Part shown: in pieces, positions 20,263-33,744 of the stretch
Position numbering within the stretch: position 1 is the first letter of the stretch
Layout: each line of letters starts with the position of its first letter
From: Thereva unica
Taxonomy: Eukaryota; Arthropoda; Insecta; Diptera; Therevidae
Assembly (NCBI GenBank): GCA_949987705.1
Contig: OX465282.1
Coordinates: forward strand, 126,128,310 to 126,192,309
Direction of reading: 5' to 3'
DNA: 64,000 bases
The notes under the pieces: model-generated
Seen by the model: only the letters and a program-made list of their open reading frames with translations
Databases searched by the model: none
What the model was told of the DNA's origin: nothing
Translations under genes and position numbers: made by a program

Positions 20263-23200
20263 ATCACCTCTAGGGGTGGCTTCAGGGTGGCATAAGGGTG
20301 GCTGCCGACGATGATATAGACTTGAGATTTCTTCAGGAATCTACTAACATCCCTCTTAACGCGTGGTAAAAATTTCAGCGGGGTCTAAGGCCTCTAAACA
20401 TAGTTTTTAAAATAATCACCCCTAGGGGTGGCTTCAGGGTGGCATAAGGGTGGCTTCCGACGATGATATAGACTTGGGATTTTTTCTGGAATCTATTAAC
20501 ATCCCTCTTAACGCGTGGTAAAAATTTCAGCGGGGTCTAAAGCCTCTAACTATAGTTTTTAAAATAATCACCTCTAGGGGTGGCTTCAGGGTGGCTTCAG
20601 GGTGGCATAAGGGTGGCGACCGACGATGTTATGGACTTGAGATTTCTTCAGGAATCTACTAACATCCCTCTTAACGCGTGGTAAAAATTTCAGCGGGGTC
20701 TAAAGCCTCTAACCATAGTTTTTAAAATAATCACCCCTAGGGGTGGCTTCAGGGTGGCATAAGGATGGCTTCCGACGATGATATAGACTTGGGATTTCTT
20801 CAGGAATCTACTAACATCCCTCTTAACGCGTGGTAAAAATTTCAGCGGGGTCTAAAGCCTCTAACCATAGTTTTTAAAATAATCACCCCTAGGGGTGGCT
20901 TCAGGGTGGCATAAGGATGGCTTCCGACGATGATATAGACTTGGGATTTCTTCAGGAATCTACTAACATCCCTCTTAACGCGTGGTAAAAATTTCAGCGG
21001 GGTCTAAAGCCTCTAACCATAGTTTTTAAAATAATCACCCCTAGGGGTGGCTTCAGGGTGGTATAAGGGTGGCTTCCGACGATGATATAGACTTGGGATT
21101 TCTTCAGGGGTCTACTAACATCCCTCTTAACGCGTGGTAAAAATTTCAGCGGGGTCTAAAGCCTCTAACTATAGTTTTTAAAATAATCACCCCTAGGGGT
21201 GGCTTCAGGGTGGCATAAGGGTGGCTTCCGACGATGATATAGACTTGGGATTTTTTCTGGAATCTATTAACATCCCTCTTAACGCGTGGTAAAAATTTCA
21301 GCGGGGTCTAAAGCCTCTAACTATAGTTTTTAAAACAATCACCTCTAGGGGTGGCTTCAGGGTGGCATAAGGGTGGCGACCGACGATGTTATGGACTTGA
21401 GATTTCTTCAGGAATCTACTAACATCCCTCTTAACGCGTGGTAAAAATTTCAGCGGGGTCTAAAGCCTCTAACCATAGTTTTTAAAATAATCACCCCTAG
21501 GGGTGGCTTCAGGGTGGCATAAGGGTGGCTTCCGACGATGATATAGACTTGGGATTTCTTCAGGAATCTACTAACATCCCTCTTAACGCGTGGTAAAAAT
21601 TTCAGCGGGGTCTAAAGCCTCTAACTATAGTTTTTAAAATAATCACCCCTAGGGGTGGCTTCAGGGTGGCATAAGGGTGGCTTCCGACGATGATATAGAC
21701 TTGGGATTTTTTCTGGAATCTATTAACATCCCTCTTAACGCGTGGTAAAAATTTCAGCGGGGTCTAAAGCCTCTAACTATAGTTTTTAAAACAATCACCT
21801 CTAGGGGTGGCTTCAGGGTGGCTTAAGGGTGGCGACCGACGATGTTATGGACTTGAGATTTCTTCAGGAATCTACTAACATCCCTCTTAACGCGTGGTAA
21901 AAATTTCAGCGGGGTCTAAAGCCTCTAACCATAGTTTTTAAAATAATCACCCCTAGGGGTGGCTTCAGGGTGGCATAAGGGTGGCTTCCGACGATGATAT
22001 AGACTTGGGATTTCTTCAGGAATCTATTAACATCCCTCTTAACGCGTGGTAAAAATTTCAGCGGGGTCTAAAGCCTCTAACTATAGTTTTTAAAATAATC
22101 ACCTCTAGGGGTGGCATAAGGGTGGCTTCCGACGATGATATAGACTTGGGATTTCTTCAGGAATCTACTAACATCCCTCTTAACGCGTGGTAAAAATTTC
22201 AGCGGGGTCTAAAGCCTCTAACTATAGTTTTTAAAATAATCACCCCTAGGGGTGGCTTCAGGGTGGCATAAGGGTGGCTTCCGACGATGTTATGGACTTG
22301 AGATTTCTTCAGGAATCTACTAACATCCCTCTTAACGCGTGGTAAAAATTTCAGCGGGGTCTAAAGCCTCTAACTATAGTTTTTAAAACAATCACCTCTA
22401 GGGGTGGCTTCAGGGTGGCTTAAGGGTGGCGGCCGACGATGTTATGGACTTGAGATTTCTTCAGGAATCTACTAACATCCCTCTTAACGCGTGGTAAAAA
22501 TTTCAGCGGGGTCTAAAGCCTCTAACCATAGTTTTTAAAATAATCACCCCTAGGGGTGGCTTCAGGGTGGCTTCCGACGATGATATAGACTTGGGATTTC
22601 TTCAGGAATCTATTAACATCCCTCTTAACGCGTGGTAAAAATTTCAGGTCTAAAGCCTCTAACTATAGTTTTTAAAATAATCACCTCTAGGGGTGGCATA
22701 AGGGTGGCTTCCGACGATGATATAGACTTGGGATTTCTTCAGGAATCTATTAACATCCCTCTTAACGCGTGGTAAAAATTTCAGCGGGGTCTAAAGCCTC
22801 TAACTATAGTTTTTAAAATAATCACCTCTAGGGGTGGCATAAGGGTGGCTTCCGACGATGATATAGACTTGGGATTTCTTCAGGAATCTACTAACATCCC
22901 TCTTAACGCGTGGTAAAAATTTCAGCGGGGTCTAAAGCCTCTAACTATAGTTTTTAAAATAATCACCCCTAGGGGTGGCTTCAGGGTGGCATAAGGGTGG
23001 CTTCCGACGATGTTATGGACTTGAGATTTCTTCAGGAATCTACTAACATCCCTCTTAACGCGTGGTACAAATTTCAGCGGGGTCTAAAGCCTCTAACTAT
23101 AGTTTTTAAAACAATCACCCCGGCTTCAGGGTGGCATAAGGGTGGCTTCCGACGATAATATAGACTTGGGATTTTTTCTGGAATCTATTAACATCCCTCT

Positions 23201-26200
23201 TAACGCGTGGTACAAATTTCAGCGGGGTCTAAAGCCTCTAACTATAGTTTTTAAAACAATCACCCCTAGGGGTGGCTTCAGGGTGGCATAAGGGTGGCTT
23301 CCGACGATGATATAGACTTGGGATTTTTTCTGGAATCTATTAACATCCCTCTTAACGCGTGGTAAAAATTTCAGCGGGGTCTAAAGCCTCTAACCATAGT
23401 TTTTAAAATAATCACCCCTAGGGGTGGCTTCAGGGTGGCATAAGGGTGGCTTCCGACGATGATATAGACTTGGGATTTCTTCAGGAATCTACTAACATCC
23501 CTCTTAACGCGTGGTAAAAATTTCAGCGGGGTCTAAAGCCTCTAACTATAGTTTTTAAAACAATCACCCCTAGGGGTGGCTTCAGGGTGGCATAAGGGTG
23601 GCGACCGACGATGTTATGGACTTGAGATTTCTTCAGGAATCTACTAACATCCCTCTTAACGCGTGGTAAAAATTTCAGCGGGGTCTAAAGCCTCTAACCA
23701 TAGTTTTTAAAATAATCACCCCTAGGGGTGGCTTCAGGGTGGCATAAGGGTGGCTTCCGACGATGATATAGACTTGGGATTTCTTCAGGAATCTACTAAC
23801 ATCCCTCTTAACGCGTGGTAAAAATTTCAGCGGGGTCTAAAGCCTCTAACTATAGTTTTTAAAACAATCACCCCTAGGGGTGGCTTCAGGGTGGCATAAG
23901 GGTGGCGACCGACGATGTTATGGACTTGAGATTTCTTCAGGAATCTACTAACATCCCTCTTAACGCGTGGTAAAAATTTCAGCGGGGTCTAAAGCCTCTA
24001 ACCATAGTTTTTAAAATAATCACCCCTAGGGGTGGCTTCAGGGTGGCATAAGGGTGGCTTCCGACGATGTTATGGACTTGAGATTTCTTCAGGAATCTAC
24101 TAACATCCCTCTTAACGCGTGGTAAAAATTTCAGCGGGGTCTAAAGCCTCTAACTATAGTTTTTAAAACAATCACCTCTAGGGGTGGCTTCAGGGTGGCT
24201 TAAGGGTGGCGACCGACGATGTTATGGACTTGAGATTTCTTCAGGAATCTACTAACATCCCTCTTAACGCGTGGTAAAAATTTCAGCGGGGTCTAAAGCC
24301 TCTAACCATAGTTTTTAAAATAATCACCCCTAGGGGTGGCTTCAGGGTGGCATAAGGGTGGCTTCCGACGATGATATAGACTTGGGATTTCTTCAGGAAT
24401 CTATTAACATCCCTCTTAACGCGTGGTAAAAATTTCAGGTCTAAAGCCTCTAACTATAGTTTTTAAAATAATCACCTCTAGGGGTGGCATAAGGGTGGCT
24501 TCCGACGATGATATAGACTTGGGATTTCTTCAGGAATCTACTAACATCCCTCTTAACGCGTGGTAAAAATTTCAGCGGGGTCTAAAGCCTCTAACTATAG
24601 TTTTTAAAATAATCACCCCTAGGGGTGGCTTCAGGGTGGCATAAGGGTGGCTTCCGACGATGTTATGGACTTGAGATTTCTTCAGGAATCTACTAACATC
24701 CCTCTTAACGCGTGGTACAAATTTCAGCGGGGTCTAAAGCCTCTAACTATAGTTTTTAAAACAATCACCCCTAGGGGTGGCTTCAGGGTGGCATAAGGGT
24801 GGCTTCCGACGATAATATAGACTTGGGATTTTTTCTGGAATCTATTAACATCCCTCTTAACGCGTGGTACAAATTTCAGCGGGGTCTAAAGCCTCTAACT
24901 ATAGTTTTTAAAACAATCACCCCTAGGGGTGGCTTCAGGGTGGCATAAGGGTGGCTTCCGACGATGATATAGACTTGGGATTTTTTCTGGAATCTATTAA
25001 CATCCCTCTTAACGCGTGGTAAAAATTTCAGCGGGGTCTAAAGCCTCTAACCATAGTTTTTAAAATAATCACCCCTAGGGGTGGCTTCAGGGTGGCATAA
25101 GGGTGGCTTCCGACGATGATATAGACTTGGGATTTCTTCAGGAATCTACTAACATCCCTCTTAACGCGTGGTAAAAATTTCAGCGGGGTCTAAAGCCTCT
25201 AACTATAGTTTTTAAAACAATCACCCCTAGGGGTGGCTTCAGGGTGGCATAAGGGTGGCGACCGACGATGTTATGGACTTGAGATTTCTTCAGGAATCTA
25301 CTAACATCCCTCTTAACGCGTGGTAAAAATTTCAGCGGGGTCTAAAGCCTCTAACCATAGTTTTTAAAATAATCACCCCTAGGGGTGGCTTCAGGGTGGC
25401 ATAAGGGTGGCTTCCGACGATGATATAGACTTGGGATTTCTTCAGGAATCTACTAACATCCCTCTTAACGCGTGGTAAAAATTTCAGCGGGGTCTAAAGC
25501 CTCTAACTATAGTTTTTAAAACAATCACCCCTAGGGGTGGCTTCAGGGTGGCATAAGGGTGGCGACCGACGATGTTATGGACTTGAGATTTCTTCAGGAA
25601 TCTACTAACATCCCTCTTAACGCGTGGTAAAAATTTCAGCGGGGTCTAAAGCCTCTAACCATAGTTTTTAAAATAATCACCCCTAGGGGTGGCTTCAGGG
25701 TGGCATAAGGGTGGCTTCCGACGATGATATAGACTTGGGATTTCTTCAGGAATCTACTAACATCCCTCTTAACGCGTGGTAAAAATTTCAGCGGGGTCTA
25801 AAGCCTCTAACTATAGTTTTTAAAATAATCACCCCTAGGGGTGGCTTCAGGGTGGCATAAGGGTGGCGACCGACGATGTTATGGACTTGAGATTTCTTCA
25901 GGAATCTACTAACATCCCTCTTAACGCGTGGTAAAAATTTCAGCGGGGTCTAAAGCCTCTAACCATAGTTTTTAAAATAATCACCCCTAGGGGTGGCTTC
26001 AGGGTATCATAAGGGTGGCTTCCGACGATGATATAGACTTGGGATTTCTTCAGGAATCTACTAACATCCCTCTTAACGCGTGGTAAAAATTTCAGCGGGG
26101 TCTAAAGCCTCTAACTATAGTTTTTAAAACAATCACCCCTAGGGGTGGCTTCAGGGTGGCATAAGGGTGGCTTCCGACGATGATATAGACTTGGGATTTT

Positions 26201-29200
26201 TTCTGGAATCTATTAACATCCCTCTTAACGCGTGGTAAAAATTTCAGCGGGGTCTAAAGCCTCTAACCATAGTTTTTAAAATAATCACCCCTAGGGGTGG
26301 CTTCAGGGTGGCATAAGGGTGGCTTCCGACGATGATATAGACTTGGGATTTCTTCAGGAATCTATTAACATCCCTCTTAACGCGTGGTAAAAATTTCAGC
26401 GGGGTCTAAAGCCTCTAACTATAGTTTTTAAAATAATCACCTCTAGGGGTGGCATAAGGGTGGCTTCCGACGATGATATAGACTTGGGATTTCTTCAGGA
26501 ATCTACTAACATCCCTCTTAACGCGTGGTAAAAATTTCAGCGGGGTCTAAAGCCTCTAACTATAGTTTTTAAAATAATCACCCCTAGGGGTGGCTTCAGG
26601 GTGGCATAAGGGTGGCTTCCGACGATGATATAGACTTGGGATTTCTTCAGGAATCTATTAACATCCCTCTTAACGCGTGGTAAAAATTTCAGCGGGGTCT
26701 AAAGCCTCTAACCATAGTTTTTAAAACAATCACCTCTAGGGGTGGCTTCAGGGTGGCTTCAGGGTGGCATAAGGGTGGCGACCGACGATGTTATGGACTT
26801 GAGATTTCTTCAGGAATCTACTAATATCCCTCTTAACGCGTGGTAAAAATTTCAGCGGGGTCTAAAGCCTCTAACCATAGTTTTTAAAATAATCACCCCT
26901 AGGGGTGGCTTCAGGGTGGCTTCAGGGTGACATAAGGGTGGCGACCGACGATGTTATGGACTTGAGATTTCTTCAGGAATCTACTAACATCCCTCTTAAC
27001 GCGTGGTAAAAATTTCAGCGGGGTCTAAAGCCTCTAACTATAGTTTTTAAAATAATCACCCCTAGGGGTGGCTTCAGGGTGGCATAAGGGTGGCTTCCGA
27101 CGATGATATAGACTTGGGATTTTTTCTGGAATCTATTAACATCCCTCTTAACGCGTGGTAAAAATTTCAGCGGGGTCTAAAGCCTCTAACTATAGTTTTT
27201 AAAACAATCACCTCTAGGGGTGGCTTCAGGGTGGCATAAGGGTGGCTTCCGACGATGTTATGGACTTGAGATTTCTTCAGGAATCTACTAACGTCCCTCT
27301 TAACGCGTGGTAAAAATTTCAGCGGGGTCTAAGGCCTCTAACCATAGTTTTTAAAATAATCACCCCTAGGGGTGGCTTCAGGGTATCATAAGGGTGGCTT
27401 CCGACGATGATATAGACTTGGGATTTCTTCAGGAATCTACTAACATCCCTCTTAACGCGTGGTAAAAATTTCAGCGGGGTCTAAAGCCTCTAACTATAGT
27501 TTTTAAAACAATCACCCCTAGGGGTGGCTTCAGGGTGGCATAAGGGTGGCTTCCGACGATGATATAGACTTGGGATTTTTTCTGGAATCTATTAACATCC
27601 CTCTTAACGCGTGGTAAAAATTTCAGCGGGGTCTAAAGCCTCTAACCATAGTTTTTAAAATAATCACCCCTAGGGGTGGCTTCAGGGTGGCATAAGGGTG
27701 GCTTCCGACGATGATATAGACTTGGGATTTCTTCAGGAATCTATTAACATCCCTCTTAACGCGTGGTAAAAATTTCAGCGGGGTCTAAAGCCTCTAACTA
27801 TAGTTTTTAAAATAATCACCTCTAGGGGTGGCATAAGGGTGGCTTCCGACGATGATATAGACTTGGGATTTCTTCAGGAATCTACTAACATCCCTCTTAA
27901 CGCGTGGTAAAAATTTCAGCGGGGTCTAAAGCCTCTAACTATAGTTTTTAAAATAATCACCCCTAGGGGTGGCTTCAGGGTGGCATAAGGGTGGCTTCCG
28001 ACGATGATATAGACTTGGGATTTCTTCAGGAATCTATTAACATCCCTCTTAACGCGTGGTAAAAATTTCAGCGGGGTCTAAAGCCTCTAACCATAGTTTT
28101 TAAAACAATCACCTCTAGGGGTGGCTTCAGGGTGGCTTCAGGGTGGCATAAGGGTGGCGACCGACGATGTTATGGACTTGAGATTTCTTCAGGAATCTAC
28201 TAATATCCCTCTTAACGCGTGGTAAAAATTTCAGCGGGGTCTAAAGCCTCTAACCATAGTTTTTAAAATAATCACCCCTAGGGGTGGCTTCAGGGTGGCT
28301 TCAGGGTGACATAAGGGTGGCGACCGACGATGTTATGGACTTGAGATTTCTTCAGGAATCTACTAACATCCCTCTTAACGCGTGGTAAAAATTTCAGCGG
28401 GGTCTAAAGCCTCTAACTATAGTTTTTAAAATAATCACCCCTAGGGGTGGCTTCAGGGTGGCATAAGGGTGGCTTCCGACGATGATATAGACTTGGGATT
28501 TTTTCTGGAATCTATTAACATCCCTCTTAACGCGTGGTAAAAATTTCAGCGGGGTCTAAAGCCTCTAACTATAGTTTTTAAAACAATCACCTCTAGGGGT
28601 GGCTTCAGGGTGGCATAAGGGTGGCTTCCGACGATGTTATGGACTTGAGATTTCTTCAGGAATCTACTAACGTCCCTCTTAACGCGTGGTAAAAATTTCA
28701 GCGGGGTCTAAGGCCTCTAACCATAGTTTTTAAAATAATCACCCCTAGGGGTGGCTTCAGGGTGGCATAAGGGTGGCTTCCGACGATGATATAGACTTGG
28801 GATTTCTTCAGGAATCTACTAACATCCCTCTTAACGCGTTGTAAAAATTTCAGCGGGGTCTAAAGCCTCTAACTATAGTTTTTAAAATAATCACCCCTAG
28901 GGGTGGCTTCAGGGTGGCTTCAGGGTGGCATAAGGGTGGCGACCGACGATGTTATGGACTTGAGATTTCTTCAGGAATCTACTAACATCCCTCTTAACGC
29001 GTGGTAAAAATTTCAGCGGGGTCTAAAGCCTCTAACTATAGTTTTTAAAATAATCACCCCTAGGGGTGGCTTCAGGGTGGCATAAGGGTGGCTTCCGACG
29101 ATGATATAGACTTGGGATTTTTTCTGGAATCTATTAACATCCCTCTTAACGCGTGGTAAAAATTTCAGCGGGGTCTAAAGCCTCTAACTATAGTTTTTAA

Positions 29201-31864
29201 AATAATCACCTCTAGGGGTGGCTTCAGGGTGGCTTCAGGGTGGCATAAGGGTGGCGACCGACGATGTTATGGACTTGAGATTTCTTCAGGAATCTACTAA
29301 CGTCCCTCTTAACGCGTGGTAAAAATTTCAGCGGGGTCTAAGGCCTCTAACCATAGTTTTTAAAATAATCACCCCTAGGGGTGGCTTCAGGGTGGCATAA
29401 GGGTGGCTTCCGACGATGATATAGACTTGGGATTTCTTCAGGAATCTACTAACATCCCTCTTAACGCGTGGTAAAAATTTCAGCGGGGTCTAAAGCCTCT
29501 AACTATAGTTTTTAAAATAATCACCCCTAGGGGTGGCTTCAGGGTGGCATAAGGGTGGCGACCGACGATGTTATGGACTTGAGATTTCTTCAGGAATCTA
29601 CTAATATCCCTCTTAACGCGTGGTAAAAATTTCAGCGGGGTCTAAAGCCTCTAACCATAGTTTTTAAAATAATCACCCCTAGGGGTGGCTTCAGGGTGGC
29701 TTCAGGGTGACATAAGGGTGGCGACCGACGATGTTATGGACTTGAGATTTCTTCAGGAATCTACTAACATCCCTCTTAACGCGTGGTAAAAATTTCAGCG
29801 GGGTCTAAAGCCTCTAACTATAGTTTTTAAAATAATCACCTCTAGGGGTGGCTTCAGGGTGGCTTCAGGGTGGCATAAGGGTGGCGACCGACGATGTTAT
29901 GGACTTGAGATTTCTTCAGGAATCTACTAACGTCCCTCTTAACGCGTGGTAAAAATTTCAGCGGGGTCTAAGGCCTCTAACCATAGTTTTTAAAATAATC
30001 ACCCCTAGGGGTGGCTTCAGGGTGGCATAAGGATGGCTTCCGACGATGATATAGACTTGGGATTTCTTCAGGAATCTACTAACATCCCTCTTAACGCGTG
30101 GTAAAAATTTCAGCGGGGTCTAAAGCCTCTAACTATAGTTTTTAAAATAATCACCCCTAGGGGTGGCTTCAGGGTGGCTTCAGGGTGGCATAAGGGTGAC
30201 GACCGACGATGTTATGGACTTGAGATTTCTTCAGGAATCTACTAATATCCCTCTTAACGCGTGGTAAAAATTTCAGCGGGGTGTAAAGCCTCTAACCATA
30301 GTTTTTAAAATAATCACCCCTAGGGGTGGCTTCAGGGTGGCATAAGGGTGGCGACCGACGATGTTATGGACTTGAGATTTCTTCAGGAATCTACTAACAT
30401 CCCTCTTAACGCGTGGTAAAAATTTCAGCGGGGTCTAAAGCCTCTAACTATAGTTTTTAAAATAATCACCCCTAGGGGTGGCTTCAGGGTGGCATAAGGG
30501 TGGCTTCCGACGATGATATAGACTTGGGATTTTTTCTGGAATCTATTAACATCCCTCTTAACGCGTGGTAAAAATTTCAGCGGGGTCTAAAGCCTCTAAC
30601 TATAGTTTTTAAAATAATCACCCCTAGGGGTGGCTTCAGGGTGGCTTCAGGGTGGCATAAGGGTGGCGACCGACGATGTTATGGACTTGAGATTTCTTCA
30701 GGAATCTACTAATATCCCTCTTAACGCGTGGTAAAAATTTCAGCGGGGTCTAAAGCCTCTAACCATAGTTTTTAAAATAATCACCCCTAGGGGTGGCTTC
30801 AGGGTGGCATAAGGGTGGCTTCCGACGATGATATAGACTTGGGATTTCTTCAGGAATCTACTAACATCCCTCTTAACGCGTGGTAAAAATTTCAGCGGGG
30901 TCTAAAGCCTCTAACTATAGTTTTTAAAATAATCACCCCTAGGGGTGGCTTCAGGGTGGCTTCAGGGTGGCATAAGGGTGGCTTCCGACGATGATATAGA
31001 CTTGGGATTTTTTCTGGAATCTATTAACATCCCTCTTAACGCGTGGTACAAATTTCAGCGGGGTCTAAAGCCTCTAACTATAGTTTTTAAAACAATCACC
31101 TCTAGGGGTGGCTTCAGGGTTGCTTCAGGGTGGCATAAGGGTGGCGACCGACGATGTTATGGACTTGAGATTTCTTCAGGAATCTACTAACATCCCTCTT
31201 AACGCGTGGTAAAAATTTCAGCGGGGTCTAAAGCCTCTAACTATAGTTTTTAAAATAATCACCCCTAGGGGTGGCTTCAGGGTGGCATAAGGGTGGCTTC
31301 CGACGATGATATAGACTTGGGATTTTTTCTGGAATCTATTAACATCCCTCTTAACGCGTGGTAAAAATTTCAGCGGGGTCTAAAGCCTCTAACTATAGTT
31401 TTTAAAATAATCACCTCTAGGGGTGGCTTCAGGGTGGCTTCAGGGTGGCATAAGGGTGGCGACCGACGATGTTATGGACTTGAGATTTCTTCAGGAATCT
31501 ACTAACGTCCCTCTTAACGCGTGGTAAAAATTTCAGCGGGGTCTAAGGCCTCTAACCATAGTTTTTAAAATAATCACCCCTAGGGGTGGCTTCAGGGTGG
31601 CATAAGGGTGGCTTCCGACGATGATATAGACTTGGGATTTCTTCAGGAATCTACTAACATCCCTTTTAACGCGTGGTAAAAATTTCAGCGGGGTCTAAAG
31701 CCTCTAACTATAGTTTTTAAAATAATCACCCCTAGGGGTGGCTTCAGGGTGGCATAAGGGTGGCTTCCGACGATGATATAGACTTGGGATTTTTTCTGGA
31801 ATCTATTAACATCCCTCTTAACGCGTGGTAAAAATTTCAGCGGGGTCTAAAGCCTCTAAATATT
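20263..31864 (+). repeat. Right arm: tandem array of the ~152-bp unit
   Basis: This array has about 77 units by length, in the opposite orientation to the left arm. Most contain the perfect palindrome CACCCCTAGGGGTG; others carry a CCTCTAGGGG variant. Two subtypes (GATATAGACTTGGG and GTTATGGACTTGAG) are interspersed. Some units lack CGGGG after TTTCAG (22647, 24437); others carry TACAAATTTCAG (23061, 24711). These rare variants recur at fixed offsets, showing segmental duplication of multi-unit blocks. Short open frames through the units, for example 30945-31190, are by-products of the repeat and are not called as genes. Confidence 0.9.
26001..28758 (+). repeat. Higher-order repeat: two tandem copies of a 1379-bp block
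   Basis: Private variants recur at exactly 1379 bases: AGGGTATCAT at 26001 and 27380, TAATATCCC at 26822 and 28201, and TTCAGGGTGA at 26921 and 28300. The block comprises about nine basic units. A related but not identical third block continues after 28758. Confidence 0.8.
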
Positions 31865-32078
31865 TTTTTCAAAAATAATCATTTTTAGGGGGTGAGTTAG
31901 GGGTAGGTTTATAATTCGGGGTTAATAATTTAGGTATGATATTTTTCGAGACCCCCACTGTCTGTTTGGTATCAAAAAACAATTATTTACTTGTTTTTTA
32001 AGGCCCGATAGTCAGTTTCAAAATTTAATTTTTTTTTTCTAAAATCGTTCGATCGAACGTTCGGAACTTCAGGCTCAT
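31865..32078 (-). repeat. Right terminal domain of the foldback element
   Basis: The inverse of 9285-9500, including the CGTTCGATCGAACG palindrome near 32046 and the terminus CTTCAGGCTCAT. Confidence 0.85.
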
Positions 32079-32086
32079 CAAATGGT
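32079..32086. repeat. Right target-site duplication of the foldback element (CAAATGGT)
   Basis: An exact match to 9277-9284, immediately after the terminus. Confidence 0.85.
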
Positions 32087-33280
32087 ATGCGAACTAAGGT
32101 TATTTTAAAATCCAGTTTACCATTTTGCTCGAACTTGCCCAATTCGGCCGGTGGGGCCGGGGTATAAGTATGGCCTTTTATAACAGAGACGCATTTTGCT
32201 CTCCTGTAAAAAATTGAAAATTTGTGCTTATCCTACTTTCGTTCTAGAACGCCCAATTGATTAAATTCATTTCGTTAAGAAGTGTTTCATTATTGAACAG
32301 ATAGGAATGTTATCTCCAACTTGCTAAAACAAATAAGCGCATCTAAATATAGATAAAAACTTAAGTCAACATCTGCAACGTTTATTTGTTGATATTTTCT
32401 TAATTCCATATAGGCCGCAACCTACATCAGCGCCTCTTTCTCTCAATTTTATTTATCATTCAAATTCTCAAATACTAAACGTGACTTTTATAATTTCTAA
32501 ATTACCACAAAATTGCCTTCATTTCTCCAAAAAAATTCTCCGCCGAAATTTTGGAAATTGTTTTTACATATTCTCATTCGAACAAGGTTTGTTTGCATAT
32601 TTTCTACGCTTTTCAAAAATTCAAAATATTTTTGGTCCAAATACAACGAAATGAGAAATTGAATTCCACCTGTTAATACCTCGCTTTGGCTAATTAATTC
32701 ACCTTGCGCTATCGTACAAGTGTTGGAGGTATTTTTAATTCGTTTCATCATCAGAATTTGCATTCAATGCTTGATCGTAAGCTTTTTTTTAATATGGTGT
32801 TTATACAATCCATCAAACGATCGTGTGGAGTTTTGCTACGTGTTTACTTTTTTTATATTAAAGTTTACTTTCTTAAGACCTTTTAATATTCTATTTAGTT
32901 TTGTATGTTTTACGTGAATTTCAGTTGTGGGAAAAGTCATTGTCGTGCTGAATTTTATGAAACTGTAAAGAATAAGAAAAAAAACTGCTTTTGAAATAAC
33001 GATTGCAGTTTATGAATTTTAATTATTTATCTGTAAAATATACATTTTGTTTTGAAAACGGTGTAAAATACGTTACCGTAAAGGTTTACAACTTATTTTA
33101 ATTGTTCAACACTAAAAGAAATTGCAAAACATGATTTTGGATACCTATAAAAAATATATCATCCGACCCGATTATTTGCAGTGATGGCAACCATAATAAT
33201 CCACATTATTTCCGTCAATTGAAAGAACAATATCTCGCAGTGAAAGCATTGCATTCGCGTTCCTTCGATTTTCTAGTCAT
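32087..33280. other. Unassigned AT-rich DNA right of the foldback element
   Basis: No coding or repeat signal that I can support. Confidence 0.4.
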
Positions 33281-33460
33281 GTTTTCGGTCCGATTCGATA
33301 GTCGGATACCGTGAAAGGCCTAAAATTTCCACTCGATTTCCTTCGCCTATTGGATCAAGTTTACCGTCTGAACCGATAGTCGGATGCGAGTAAAAAAGTA
33401 GCCTAAGCATGCCTACGAAAAATACTGAATCTTCCAGTGAAAGTCCTATCACAATCGAAT
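33281..33460 (+). repeat. Dispersed repeat (family B), copy 1
   Basis: It contains GTTTTCGGTCCGATTCGATA, CCGATAGTCGGATG and AATACTGAATCTTCCAGTGA. These blocks recur in the same order at 33745-33935 and in part at 17405-17495. Nature unknown; no ORF. Confidence 0.55.
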
Positions 33461-33744
33461 AAGCCGTTTCTTATCAACAAAAATTAAAAAAAAAAACATG
33501 AATAAGTTTTAATATCTAATTTGTTGAACTTTCTATGAAGTATTATGTCGCTTTTATCACATTTTTTATGTGCTAATAACGCAGAGACATCATTTGTAGT
33601 TGGTTCATTATGGCGATCTCTGAGCTCTGTGGTAGGTCGCTTGTCTGCATCTTTAGACATCCATTGTTGCCTAAATAAATATTGATCAGACTGTAAGCAC
33701 CCCAACCATGAAAATCGGTCGTAAAAGGAAAAAGCCTATTTAGA

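Larger units (their letters stand above)
9285..32078. mobile_element. 22.8-kb foldback-type transposable element with tandem-repeat arms
   Basis: The termini are inverted copies starting ATGAGCCTGAAGTTCCGAAC and are flanked by the perfect 8-bp repeat CAAATGGT. Each arm has a roughly 215-bp terminal domain, then a tandem array of a unit of about 152 bp, then a few divergent units at the inner edge. The left array (to about 14650) is the reverse complement in orientation of the right array (from about 19655). The loop between them is about 5 kb and holds only decayed elements, so no transposase for the whole can be identified. The architecture resembles Drosophila Foldback and Galileo elements. 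An 8-bp duplication fits hAT- or P-like transposases; Drosophila Foldback duplications are 9 bp. The arms are unequal in length (about 5.4 and 12.4 kb), through expansion or contraction of units or through assembly collapse. Confidence 0.8.

Noticed and set aside
10196..31190. Repeated 77-81-codon open frames in the tandem arrays (10196-10429, 11129-11374, 30945-31190)
   Set aside because: They are the same frame through one and a half repeat units, occur only in units lacking a stop at one position, and show no codon-level constraint or family resemblance.
9501..31864. CRISPR-like regular repeat architecture
   Set aside because: The units are contiguous at about 152 bp without unique spacers, and the context is eukaryotic.
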